Made by a program: the position numbers and the translations under genes
The notes under the pieces: generated by a model
The model's database searches: none
What the model was told of the DNA's origin: nothing
The model's input: only the letters and a program-made list of their open reading frames with translations
Shown: piece after piece, positions 1 through 7,829 of the stretch
Numbering within the stretch: position 1 is the first letter of the stretch
Layout of the letters: each line of letters opens with the position of its first letter
Assembly (NCBI RefSeq): GCF_025376885.1
Contig: NZ_JAHUBR010000001.1
Coordinates: 1,550,001-1,614,000 of the forward strand
DNA: 64,000 nt
Source of the DNA: Pseudoruegeria sp. SHC-113
GTDB lineage: Bacteria; Pseudomonadota; Alphaproteobacteria; Rhodobacterales; Rhodobacteraceae
Direction: 5' to 3'

Positions 1-1430
1 TCGCCAAATCCAAAGGCGCGCCGGTAACGGGCGGCACGGTGAACGGCACCGGCAGCCTGACGGTGCGCGCCACGCGGGTGGGGGCGGAAACGACGCTCGC
101 TCAGATCATCCGCATGGTGGAAGAAGCACAGGGCGCGAAGCTGCCCATTCAGGGGTTGGTGGACCGCGTCACGCTCTGGTTCGTGCCCGCCGTGATGCTG
201 GCTGCCGCGCTCACCGTGTTGGCATGGCTGCTCTTTGGCCCCGATCCGGCGCTGACCTTCGCGCTGGTGGCCGGGGTTTCGGTGCTGATCATCGCCTGCC
301 CCTGCGCCATGGGGCTCGCCACGCCCACCTCGATCATGGTCGGCACCGGGCGCGCCGCTGAGATGGGCGTGCTCTTTCGCAAGGGCGACGCGCTGCAGGG
401 GCTGTCGGATGTGCGCGTGATCGCCTTGGACAAAACGGGCACCGTCACCGAGGGCAAGCCCGCGCTCACCGATGTGGTGCTGGCGGAAGGCTTTGAGCGG
501 GCGGATGTGCTGGCCCATGTGGCGGCGGTGGAGGCGCTGTCGGAGCACCCGGTGGCCGAGGCCATCCTGCGCGGCGCGCGGGCAGAAGGCGCGCCCGTGC
601 TTGCGGCGGAAGCTTTCGCCTCTGTCACCGGCCACGGTGTGCGCGCTTTGGTAGAGGGGCGCGACGTGCTGGTGGGGGCGGATCGCTTCATGGCGGCAGA
701 AGGCATCGAGACCGCTTCCCTTCAGGGCGAGGAAACCCGCCTCGCTGCCAAGGGGCGCACGGCGCTCTTTGCCGCTTTCGACGGGCAGGTGGCAGCAGTG
801 ATCGCCGTGGCGGATCCGGTAAAGCCCACGAGCCGTGCTGCCATCGCGGCGCTGAAAGCCGAAGGGCTGCAGGTGGCGATGATCACGGGCGACAAGCGCG
901 AAACGGCGGAGGCGATTGCCCGCGAGTTGGGCATCGATACGGTGATCGCGGGCGTTTTGCCCGGCGGCAAGGTCGAGGCGCTCACCGCGCTGCGCGCCGC
1001 CCACGGGCCGGTGGCCTTCGTGGGCGATGGCATCAACGACGCACCCGCGCTGGCCGAGGCCGACGTGGGCATCGCCATCGGCACCGGCACGGATGTGGCC
1101 ATTGAAAGCGCCGATGTGGTGCTGATGTCGGGCGATCTGCGCGGCGTGGTGAACGCCACCCATATCTCCCGCCGGACCATGCGCAACATCCGCGAGAACC
1201 TCGCATGGGCCTTCGGCTACAACGTGGCGCTGATCCCGGTGGCCGCGGGTGTGCTCTACCCGGCCTTCGGCATCCTGCTCTCGCCCGTCTTTGCCGCCGG
1301 CGCGATGGCGCTCTCGTCGGTCTCGGTGCTCACCAACGCGCTCCGGCTGCGGCGCACCGCGCCGGTGATGGCGGAAAGCGCGCCTGCGCGCTGCGCAGCG
1401 GCCCAGCCCGCCCAACAACCGGCACAATAG
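1..1430 (+). CDS. copA: Copper-exporting P1B-type ATPase (partial, 5' end outside window)
   Basis: C-terminal part of a heavy-metal P-type ATPase that pumps Cu(I) out of the cytoplasm. The frame is open to the first base (frame 3), so the N-terminal metal-binding domains and early membrane helices lie upstream of the window. Visible in order: end of the actuator domain, membrane helices with the copper-type CPC motif ([13 protein letters not shown]), phosphorylation site DKTGTVTEG, the HP motif (SEHPVAEAI) of the nucleotide-binding domain, the hinge [10 protein letters not shown], and two last helices. The tail is Ala/Pro/Gln-rich. The cueR-like gene follows 9 nt downstream, which supports copper as substrate. 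Identification is secure; the exact paralog (CopA or ActP) is not. Confidence 0.93.
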   Translation, partial: AKSKGAPVTGGTVNGTGSLTVRATRVGAETTLAQIIRMVEEAQGAKLPIQGLVDRVTLWFVPAVMLAAALTVLAWLLFGPDPALTFALVAGVSVLIIACPCAMGLATPTSIMVGTGRAAEMGVLFRKGDALQGLSDVRVIALDKTGTVTEGKPALTDVVLAEGFERADVLAHVAAVEALSEHPVAEAILRGARAEGAPVLAAEAFASVTGHGVRALVEGRDVLVGADRFMAAEGIETASLQGEETRLAAKGRTALFAAFDGQVAAVIAVADPVKPTSRAAIAALKAEGLQVAMITGDKRETAEAIARELGIDTVIAGVLPGGKVEALTALRAAHGPVAFVGDGINDAPALAEADVGIAIGTGTDVAIESADVVLMSGDLRGVVNATHISRRTMRNIRENLAWAFGYNVALIPVAAGVLYPAFGILLSPVFAAGAMALSSVSVLTNALRLRRTAPVMAESAPARCAAAQPAQQPAQ

Positions 1431-1439
1431 GAGGCCGCC

Positions 1440-1832
1440 ATGAACATCGGAGACGTCTCCAACCGCACCGGCCTGCCCGCCAAGACGATCCGCTATTACG
1501 AGGACATCGGCCTCGTGCGGCCCCTGCGCAGCGCCAATGGTTACCGCTCTTTTCGCGAAAGTGATCTGCACAAGCTCGCCTTTCTGGGCCGCGCCCGCGC
1601 GCTTGGCTTCTCGATCGAGGATTGCCGCGTGCTCCTGAGCCTCTACGAGGACGACGCCCGCGAAAGCGCGCAGGTGAAGGCCATCGCGCAGGAGCACCTG
1701 ACCGAGATCGACGCCAAGCTCGCCCAGCTTCAGGCCATGCGCGACACGCTCTCCCACCTGGTGGACTGCTGCCACGGCGACGCCCGCCCGGATTGCCCGA
1801 TCCTCACCGATCTGGCCGGGCAGGGGGGCTGA
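1440..1832 (+). CDS. cueR: Cu(I)-responsive MerR-family regulator CueR
   Basis: A 130-residue MerR-family activator. The N-terminal winged helix-turn-helix begins MNIGDVSNRTGLPAKTIRYYEDIG, a central dimerisation helix follows, and the C-terminal metal loop has C111 and C119 (CHGDARPDCPI). The eight-residue spacing equals that of the two Cu(I)-ligating cysteines of E. coli CueR. GGAGG lies 5 nt before the ATG. The gene sits directly downstream of the copper ATPase and is probably co-transcribed with it. Its operator is expected upstream of the ATPase, outside this window. Confidence 0.92.
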   Translation: MNIGDVSNRTGLPAKTIRYYEDIGLVRPLRSANGYRSFRESDLHKLAFLGRARALGFSIEDCRVLLSLYEDDARESAQVKAIAQEHLTEIDAKLAQLQAMRDTLSHLVDCCHGDARPDCPILTDLAGQGG

Positions 1833-1903
1833 CGTGGCGGCGCGGCGGGGTTCATGCCAGACATGGGTGTGAGCGCCATCCAACAGAGCAGGGAGCAGAG
1901 CCC

Positions 1904-2314
1904 GTGATCGCCTATGTCACCGTCGGCGCGGCGGATATCGCCCGCGCCAAGCGTTTTTACACCGCCTTCCTGCCTGCCCTTGGCTACAGCCTGGAGGAGG
2001 GGCCGGAGGGGCTGAGTTTCGCGCCTTCTGCAGGTCATTCGACCGCCTCGCCGGATTTCTACGTAAAGCCGCCGTTCGACGGGCAACCCGCCTCCGCAGG
2101 CAATGGCGCGATGGTGGCCTTTCAGGCGCAAACCCAGGCCCAGGTGCGCGCACTGCACGCCGCAGCGCTGGCGGCAGGCGGGTCCGATGAGGGCGCGCCA
2201 GGCTTTCGCGCGGCCTATAGTGCTGGGTTCTACGTCGCCTATCTGCGCGATCCGGACGGCAACAAGATCGCGCTCTTTTCAAACAACCCGGCCGAGCCGG
2301 GGAGCGACGGCTGA
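1904..2314 (+). CDS. VOC (glyoxalase/bleomycin-resistance) family protein
   Basis: A 136-residue protein with the vicinal-oxygen-chelate fold: N-terminal strand IAYVTVGAADIARAKRFYTAF, a central FYVKPPFD stretch and the typical end YVAYLRDPDGNKIALF. The substrate cannot be told from sequence; members include glyoxalases, dioxygenases and drug-binding proteins. The GTG start is chosen because the domain begins exactly there and GGGAGCAGAG precedes it; the frame is open further upstream but has no homologous look. It converges on the ClbS-like gene with only 10 nt between the stop codons. Confidence 0.8.
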   Translation: MIAYVTVGAADIARAKRFYTAFLPALGYSLEEGPEGLSFAPSAGHSTASPDFYVKPPFDGQPASAGNGAMVAFQAQTQAQVRALHAAALAAGGSDEGAPGFRAAYSAGFYVAYLRDPDGNKIALFSNNPAEPGSDG

Positions 2315-2324
2315 GGTCCGCGCA

Positions 2325-2837
2325 TCAGCCCCCGATTGACATGGCCGCCATGGCGCGCTGCCGTGCGCGGATGTATTTGGCCGCCGAACGGTAGTGGCTC
2401 GGCCCCGCCGCCTCGGCCCAGCGGCCCGCTGTCCAGGCGTTGTTGCCGCCTTTCATCGGGCCGCCATAGAGCTGCGCCTCGCTGGATTGCGTAAGAAAGG
2501 CGATGAGCTTGCTGTGATTGGCTGCCAGCAGCGCGCGGGCCTCGGGCCAGCCCAGCCCCGCCTGCCGCGCGCGCAGATCGGCGTTGTAGCGCTTGAGATC
2601 GTTCCACTTGTAGCCTTCCGCCGGGAAGTGGACCTTCGCCCCGGCCTGCCCCTGCGCGTACCAGCCGAGAAACAGATCGATCCAATGAGCTCGATGGGCG
2701 ACCACATCCTTGATCGACGTATCCTCGGCATCCTTCCTGAGCGCCTCGGCGTGGGAAACCCCGTCCAGAAGCTTTGCAAGCTTGGTGAATTCCGTTTCCG
2801 TGATCTGCAGGAGCTCGGGTTTTGATTGCGCTGCCAT
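2325..2837 (-). CDS. ClbS/DfsB family four-helix bundle protein
   Basis: A 170-residue helical protein of the ClbS/DfsB family, part of the DinB-like superfamily. Family features are seen in order: start MAAQSKPELLQ, SIKDVVAHRAHWIDLFLGWY, the FPAEGYKWNDLKRYN segment, and GRWAEAAGPSHYRSAAKYIRA at the end. ClbS itself is a cyclopropane hydrolase giving colibactin self-resistance; for most relatives no substrate is known, so a detoxification role is only inferred. The start at 2837 follows an AAGGAGGCC ribosome site; eight upstream in-frame codons are probably not used. No toxin biosynthesis genes lie nearby. Confidence 0.8.
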   Translation of the reverse strand: MAAQSKPELLQITETEFTKLAKLLDGVSHAEALRKDAEDTSIKDVVAHRAHWIDLFLGWYAQGQAGAKVHFPAEGYKWNDLKRYNADLRARQAGLGWPEARALLAANHSKLIAFLTQSSEAQLYGGPMKGGNNAWTAGRWAEAAGPSHYRSAAKYIRARQRAMAAMSIGG

Positions 2838-2916
2838 GGCGGGCCTCCTTGCTGAAGCCAACCTGACCGGGATCGCAGCCCTGCGCCTTGCGCGACATCA
2901 AATCGCGCGCCTGGGA

Positions 2917-3519
2917 TCAGCTTGCGACAGCCTGTTCGTAGAGCTCGAAATCCAGCGCATGGCGCGCCATGAAACTGGACTTGAGGGCCGGGTCGAGGGC
3001 GGTGTCGCCCCGGGGGGAGACATTCGTGCGCTCAAGATCCAGCGTGACGCCCAGAGCCTCAGAAAGGAAATCCGCGGCCAGCCCAAGGGCTTCGTAGCGA
3101 AACAGGTGGCTGACACCGGGTGCGTCACCCTTGCCCACCACATAGGCCGCCTGAGGCATCAGGTCAGCGTGGCGGGGGCGGTTTTCCGACAGGTAATCGG
3201 CGACGAATTCGTTGAAGCTGATCCCGGCGGTGGAGGCCGGGTTGCGCGCCGGGTTCAGCCGGGCGCGGAAACGATACCAGCTGTTGAGCCATTCCACAGG
3301 CTCACGCAGCACGGCGACGCTGCGCTGGGGCGCGCCGCCGCTGTAGGCTTCCATGAAGGGGGCCAGAAGCTCGCTGTAGCGCCGGAACGTCATGTGCTTG
3401 CCGGTGCCGGTGCGCACGAGGCGGATCTGGGCGTGGGCTTCAAGCGCATTATGCAGCGCTGTGGTGCCGGTTTTCGGAACAGCCAACAGCACGAGCGCAT
3501 GTTCGGGAAAGGCGAGCAT
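2917..3519 (-). CDS. Sulfotransferase-like protein
   Basis: About 200 residues. The N-terminal P-loop-like LLAVPKTGTTALHNAL is the 5'-phosphosulfate-binding motif of PAPS-dependent sulfotransferases, and VAVLREPVEWLNSWYRFR is the typical 3'-phosphate-binding segment with Arg, Glu-Pro and the W-x-SWYR follow-up. The acceptor is unknown. I place the start at 3519 (MLAFPEHALVLLAV), 13 nt after the stop of the preceding gene; the open frame goes 87 nt further into that gene. It is the last gene of the minus-strand cluster and probably transfers sulfate to a carbohydrate made by the upstream glycosyltransferase, which is inference. Confidence 0.72.
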   Translation of the reverse strand: MLAFPEHALVLLAVPKTGTTALHNALEAHAQIRLVRTGTGKHMTFRRYSELLAPFMEAYSGGAPQRSVAVLREPVEWLNSWYRFRARLNPARNPASTAGISFNEFVADYLSENRPRHADLMPQAAYVVGKGDAPGVSHLFRYEALGLAADFLSEALGVTLDLERTNVSPRGDTALDPALKSSFMARHALDFELYEQAVAS

Positions 3520-3532
3520 GGGCAGCTGTCCG

Positions 3533-4321
3533 TCAGGAGGCCGTGGCCACAGCGACTTGCGCCCCGGTGACAGTAGGCCAGATCGCCCGAAGCAGGGCGG
3601 CGCCATAGGTGGCGTTCATGTGAAAATGATCCTCCGCATCATAGGCGGCAGCCCCATGCAGCTTGCGGGCATCTTGGCTGAACCGTTCCAGTGTAAGCCA
3701 GCCATCCTGCAGGGTGTCGGCGGGTTGGCGCAGAGTGGCAATGCCTTCGGCCTCAACCTTGTCGCGCTGGCGCTGCAGCAGCCCGTCAAGCGCGCTCCGG
3801 CTTTCGGAAGTGTTTAGTGTGGCGAAGGCGTCGGCCATGGCGGTTTTGGCGGTGAGGATCCCGACGCCGGGCTGCGGACGGTCCACCAGCCAGACGGGTT
3901 TGTCCGTCGCGCGGCGCAGTAGACGGGCCACATGGCCCCCGGCGGACTGGAAGACCATATCGTCAAAGGCGGCCGAAATCGCCGCATCCGAAGCGACAAA
4001 GCGGGTCTCGCGGGCCTCACCGCTGCGGGCGTGCTGGTGCAGGATCGCCACAAGGCTGCGCAGGCCGAGAGTGGAACTGATGACGATGAAACCCTCGTAT
4101 TCCTCGAGCGCGATGCTGTCGCGCCCGGCCGAGGCCATGAAGTTTCGGGCAACCGTATCGCTGAGCGCCACGAGCCGTCCGTTCTCCACGGTAGTTGCCA
4201 GCATCGTGTCGCGGGCGGAGCCGTAGAAATCAGGTTCCGCAGCGCCGGTTTCCTGCGCGAATGCCTCCCACGCCAGCTTGGGGGCGGCGAGATGGGAATT
4301 TCCGATCATGCAAAGGGTCAT
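3533..4321 (-). CDS. GNSH-motif protein, paralog of the next gene upstream
   Basis: A 262-residue protein starting MTLCMIGNSHLAAPKLAW. The GNSH motif close to the N-terminus and the C-terminal DAEDHFHMNATYG (Asp and His) resemble an SGNH/GDSL-hydrolase layout, but overall similarity to known esterases is weak. The neighbour at 4350-5156 shares the same frame of motifs (CLIGNSHMTCF, DDVRHMNAAFGKLAL), so the two are tandem paralogs. No signal peptide is seen, so it is probably cytoplasmic. The neighbours (GSCFA protein, sulfotransferases, glycosyltransferase) suggest work on a glycan or acylated surface polymer. Confidence 0.6.
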   Translation of the reverse strand: MTLCMIGNSHLAAPKLAWEAFAQETGAAEPDFYGSARDTMLATTVENGRLVALSDTVARNFMASAGRDSIALEEYEGFIVISSTLGLRSLVAILHQHARSGEARETRFVASDAAISAAFDDMVFQSAGGHVARLLRRATDKPVWLVDRPQPGVGILTAKTAMADAFATLNTSESRSALDGLLQRQRDKVEAEGIATLRQPADTLQDGWLTLERFSQDARKLHGAAAYDAEDHFHMNATYGAALLRAIWPTVTGAQVAVATAS

Positions 4322-4349
4322 TGCGCCAGCTTTCCGAAAATGCGTTCTG

Positions 4350-5156
4350 TCATGCTGCGTCCGTCTTCGGCTGGTTCTGCTCCTCGGCGAGCCTGTTGAA
4401 GAGATCCTTCAAAGCAAGCTTTCCGAACGCCGCGTTCATGTGGCGCACGTCATCGCCGTCCGGGTCTGCGCCCTTGGCCAGCGCATCGGCGTAGATCGAG
4501 AAACGGCTGTCGGTCATGATGTCGTTGACCACGGTTTCCGGCGATTGCGGAATCGGGATCAGGCCTTCGGCGCGCAGGCGGTCGTCCGTCTGCTGCGCCA
4601 TCCGAAGGATCGGCACCGGATCGGGTGCCTCGACGTATTCGCGATAGAGCGCACCGGCGATGTTGTCCATCTTGGTGACGCGGATATCGGCGTTGGGGCT
4701 GGAGTAGACGAAGACCGGAGCGCTCACGCCGCCCGCCTTCAGCAGGCTGGCCAGATGGCCGATCGCCCCGGTGCGGTAGTAATCATACATCGCGGCCTGA
4801 AAGGCGGCATCGGAGACGAGGTTGCGTACCTTGGTGCGGCCCGTTTGGCCGATCAGCCGATGCTGGCGCTGCAGCTGCGCTGCTACGCCGGCCCCGGTGC
4901 GCGCACCGATGAGCACGAAGAAATCATACTCCGCCAGCACCACACTGTCTTTCTCGGCGGTGTAGGAGAAGGCGCGCTTGGTGCGCTCAGAGGTGGGCAG
5001 AATCTCCCCGTTCTCAAGGGCGGTGGCGTTCAGCGTCTGGCCGGGGGCGCCGAAGAAGGTCAGGTCCGCCTGCGGATAGAGATCGGAAACCTCTTTCCAG
5101 GCTTCAGCGAAACACGTCATGTGGGAGTTGCCGATCAGGCAGCCTTTCCTCGTCAT
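4350..5156 (-). CDS. GNSH-motif protein (tandem paralog)
   Basis: A 268-residue protein, MTRKGCLIGNSHMTCFAEAWKEV at the start and GDDVRHMNAAFGKLALKDLF near the end. The N-terminal Gly-Asn-Ser-His and C-terminal Asp-x-x-His-Met-Asn would form a Ser/Asp/His arrangement as in SGNH hydrolases; this is inference. Its start codon overlaps the stop of the GSCFA gene by 4 nt (ATGA), so the two are translationally coupled and probably act together. It differs from the paralog at 3533-4321 over most of its middle part, pointing to an old duplication with specialisation. Confidence 0.6.
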   Translation of the reverse strand: MTRKGCLIGNSHMTCFAEAWKEVSDLYPQADLTFFGAPGQTLNATALENGEILPTSERTKRAFSYTAEKDSVVLAEYDFFVLIGARTGAGVAAQLQRQHRLIGQTGRTKVRNLVSDAAFQAAMYDYYRTGAIGHLASLLKAGGVSAPVFVYSSPNADIRVTKMDNIAGALYREYVEAPDPVPILRMAQQTDDRLRAEGLIPIPQSPETVVNDIMTDSRFSIYADALAKGADPDGDDVRHMNAAFGKLALKDLFNRLAEEQNQPKTDAA

Positions 5157-6298
5157 TTCGCGAAGGCCTCAAGCATGATTTCCTCGCAGACAAGCTCTTC
5201 CTCGCCTGCGCCTCCGCTGCGGCCCGCGGCCTTTCCCGCTGTAGCCGCCCCGGCGCGCCCTTCGAGCGGGGGCAGGCCGCGGGCCGCGCGGCGCGCGGCA
5301 ATCTGGGCGGCGCGCTCGTCGTCGCTGGGTTTGGCGGTGATCGGTCTGTGCTGGTCCAGAAAAGCCTTCATCACCAGCGCCACACCATCGGGCGAGATCG
5401 TGCGCTGGTTGGGGTTGTAATAGAAACCGCGCGCCGTGTGGGTCGTGGCCATCTCGTAGCCGGGGAAGTAATCCACATCGTCGAACTCGTCATAGAGCCC
5501 ACCAGCCACGGCACGCAGTACGCTCTTGGTGTGCGAGGAGGCCACGAGGATGTGTTTGTCGGTGGCGGTGGCGGTGAGCGGCACCGGCGAGGTGGTGATC
5601 AGGAAACGCGCGTTCTCGTTCATCCGCTTGATCTTGCGGCGCAGCATCACGAAATCGCGGTAGACTTCCTCGTAGCGGAAATTGCGGAACTCGTATTTCT
5701 CAGGGTCGAACGTGCCTGCGATCACGCCCGGGCAGATCGGGTAAACAGTGCCGCTTTCACGGTTCACCCAGCATTCGGTCAAGCCGAGGGTGAAAACGTA
5801 GACATCGGTGAAACGGAACAGACGGCGCACATTCTCTAGGTGCTTCTTGCGGTGTTCGATCACCTCTTCCTTGGAACCAAGCCCATAAGGCTCCACGGCC
5901 GGGCGCAGGCCATCGTAATAGCGGCCGTCGCGCTCAAAAACATCTTCCTCTCGCACCGCCTGTTCGCGGGCATCGTCAAACAGCTGAAGCCACTGGCGGA
6001 CGGAGTAGATGTTGCCGTATCGGGCCGAGTAAACAGAATAGCCGAACTTCTTTGCCGTCTCATCGGTCATGCCGGGGAGCGGCGGCTCCATGTCGATGAT
6101 GTTGTAGCCGGCTTCCTTCATGTAGCGCGCCACATGCTGTGCAAAGCAACTGCCTTGGGTCGAAATGCGATCCTCGGCGGCGATGTCGAACTTCTTGGTG
6201 TAGACGTTTTCCAGCTGCGTGATGTGCTTTTGCGCAACCCCGCTGCGCCAGAATTTTTCAGGCGGAAGATGGGTGTAGGGGGTTTCGTGGTCTGCCAT
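5153..6298 (-). CDS. GSCFA domain protein
   Basis: A 381-residue protein with the GSCFA motif that names the family (RISTQGSCFAQHVARYM, residues about 44-60), followed by the family's conserved FTLGLTECW and ITTSPVPLTAT segments. The catalytic Ser would be in GSCFA and the His in a later TTHTARGFYYN-like stretch, as in an SGNH-like hydrolase; the enzymatic activity of the family is not established. Residues after about 330 are a low-complexity Ala/Gly/Arg-rich tail. It heads a coupled pair with the GNSH protein downstream. Such proteins occur in polysaccharide clusters. Confidence 0.8.
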   Translation of the reverse strand: MADHETPYTHLPPEKFWRSGVAQKHITQLENVYTKKFDIAAEDRISTQGSCFAQHVARYMKEAGYNIIDMEPPLPGMTDETAKKFGYSVYSARYGNIYSVRQWLQLFDDAREQAVREEDVFERDGRYYDGLRPAVEPYGLGSKEEVIEHRKKHLENVRRLFRFTDVYVFTLGLTECWVNRESGTVYPICPGVIAGTFDPEKYEFRNFRYEEVYRDFVMLRRKIKRMNENARFLITTSPVPLTATATDKHILVASSHTKSVLRAVAGGLYDEFDDVDYFPGYEMATTHTARGFYYNPNQRTISPDGVALVMKAFLDQHRPITAKPSDDERAAQIAARRAARGLPPLEGRAGAATAGKAAGRSGGAGEEELVCEEIMLEAFAK

Positions 6299-6335
6299 GT
6301 CAAAAGTCCCTTGTTAAAATGACGTGGGCCGGGGC

Positions 6336-7094
6336 CTAGCCCTCGCTCGTCATGGATTTGAGCATCAGGTCGCGGATCGTTGAATCCCGCAAAATATCGC
6401 TCAGCACCACGTTCCGGCGGTTGCCCAGTTTCTGCATGCGCCGCTCAGGCGGCGCGTCGAAGGCGCCGTCGACCCCGGCCGCGTTGAACAGCGGCGCGAG
6501 GTAGTGAGGAAAGTTCTCAACGGCGTCCTCGTAGTAGATTTCGATCGGCGTGATGCCGTTCTTGCGGAAGAACCAGACCCAGCGTCTGTCTTCCTTGGCA
6601 AGGGCGCGAGCATAGCCCTTGGCCTTTTCCACGTTGAATTCCATGGAAAGGTTGAATTGATCATCCTTGGTGGCGCGCTTGTCCCAGATATTGAGCTCTT
6701 CGGCGACGTATTTGGAGACCGACTGCTCAAAGATATTGGCGCGCCGGATGAAGACCCAGGTGGCGTCGGAGAAGAACTTGGCAAAGGGCGCGCAGGAGCC
6801 ATCATGGGCAACCGGGTCGATCTTCCGTGAGAGCTTGTGCAGGTAGTGAAACATCACCTTGTCGTAAAACACAGGGCCCTTGCCCTCCCGGAAGCGGCGC
6901 ACGGTTTCATAGGCCTTCTGCCACGGCATGGCTCCGTTTTCATCGTGTGCCAGTACCTGGGCGTAGAAGGCCTCTGATTCACTGCGCTCGTACCCGGCGA
7001 GATTGACGAAATCATCAACAACCATGGTGGAGCCGCTGCGCTGAGTGGCGCAGAAAATGACGGGCGTTTGGGCGAGGGATTTGTCGGTGTCCAT
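6336..7094 (-). CDS. Stf0-family sulfotransferase
   Basis: About 252 residues from the chosen start MDTDKSLAQTPVIFCATQRSGSTMVVDDF. CATQRSGSTMV is the PAPS-binding loop typical of the Stf0 family, whose characterised mycobacterial member sulfates trehalose; VFIRRANIFEQSVSKYVAEE holds the conserved R-x-x-x-x-x-QSVS segment. WVWFFRKNGITPIEIYYEDAVENF matches the family's C-terminal part. The open frame extends 41 codons upstream into the preceding gene, but similarity begins at 7094. Together with the second sulfotransferase it argues that this cluster makes a sulfated glycan. Confidence 0.8.
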   Translation of the reverse strand: MDTDKSLAQTPVIFCATQRSGSTMVVDDFVNLAGYERSESEAFYAQVLAHDENGAMPWQKAYETVRRFREGKGPVFYDKVMFHYLHKLSRKIDPVAHDGSCAPFAKFFSDATWVFIRRANIFEQSVSKYVAEELNIWDKRATKDDQFNLSMEFNVEKAKGYARALAKEDRRWVWFFRKNGITPIEIYYEDAVENFPHYLAPLFNAAGVDGAFDAPPERRMQKLGNRRNVVLSDILRDSTIRDLMLKSMTSEG

Positions 7095-7101
7095 GGGTGT
7101 G

Positions 7102-7797
7102 TCAGCTATCGTTTTTATTGCGTTTGCCGAAAACGTTATAATTGTAGAGCCGCATAGGCGAGCGTGTTCCGTTTGCGCCCAGCTCAAGGCGGATCTTGCG
7201 AACATCGGAATTGCCAATATGTGCCAGGATTTCCTCGCGGCTCAGACGCGCATAGATGAAGCTTGCGTATTCATTCAGCCGGATATCGGAGCGCTGGATC
7301 GGATCATGGAAGGAGTCCGTGTCTACGTGAAACCGCAACGAGACGGTTTCCGGAATGGAGGCGGAGCACTTCAGCACCCATTCAAACCAGTCGTAGGCCT
7401 CGAAATCGATACCCTTGAGCGTGAACTCATAGGTCATCCAGGCGCTGTCCTGCTCCACCGGGTAGATCGACCAGCCAAACAGTTCGTCGCTATCCGCGGG
7501 CCGGTGCAGATCCGAAAGCTCGAAGCTTTCGATCCGCGCCACAGCATTGGGCGAGGGCGCGCCGATCTGGAAGAAATCGCCGACCAGCGAATAGGGCGAG
7601 ATTTCGAGTGGTTCGTCGATGGCCTCAGTGCCAAATCCGAGAGCCTTTCCAGAGAGAAGCGAGACAACGCCTTCTTCCTCGAAGCTGGCCGGCGAAGGCA
7701 CCGAGCTGACGGGCATGGCGCGGGTCAGGCTTTCGAGCTCGTCGAGACGGCCGCGCATTTCGGTGATAAGGGAAAGGATCTGGTTCTTGAGAGCCAC
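7102..7797 (-). CDS. Uncharacterised protein of the glycan cluster
   Basis: About 231 residues from a GTG start (VALKNQILSLITEMRGRLDELESL). The first 30 residues look like a short coiled coil; the remainder is rich in beta-like stretches (YEFTLKGIDFEAYDWFEWVLKCSASIPETVSLRFHV) and has no motif I recognise. No signal peptide or membrane segment is seen. The stop lies 7 nt before the Stf0 sulfotransferase start and the start 32 nt after the glycosyltransferase stop, so it belongs to the same transcription unit. It might be a carbohydrate-binding or scaffold protein, but this is only a guess from context. Confidence 0.55.
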   Translation of the reverse strand: MALKNQILSLITEMRGRLDELESLTRAMPVSSVPSPASFEEEGVVSLLSGKALGFGTEAIDEPLEISPYSLVGDFFQIGAPSPNAVARIESFELSDLHRPADSDELFGWSIYPVEQDSAWMTYEFTLKGIDFEAYDWFEWVLKCSASIPETVSLRFHVDTDSFHDPIQRSDIRLNEYASFIYARLSREEILAHIGNSDVRKIRLELGANGTRSPMRLYNYNVFGKRNKNDS

Positions 7798-7829
7798 GGA
7801 ATTTCTGCCCTGTCTTTGTCTGGACTGTG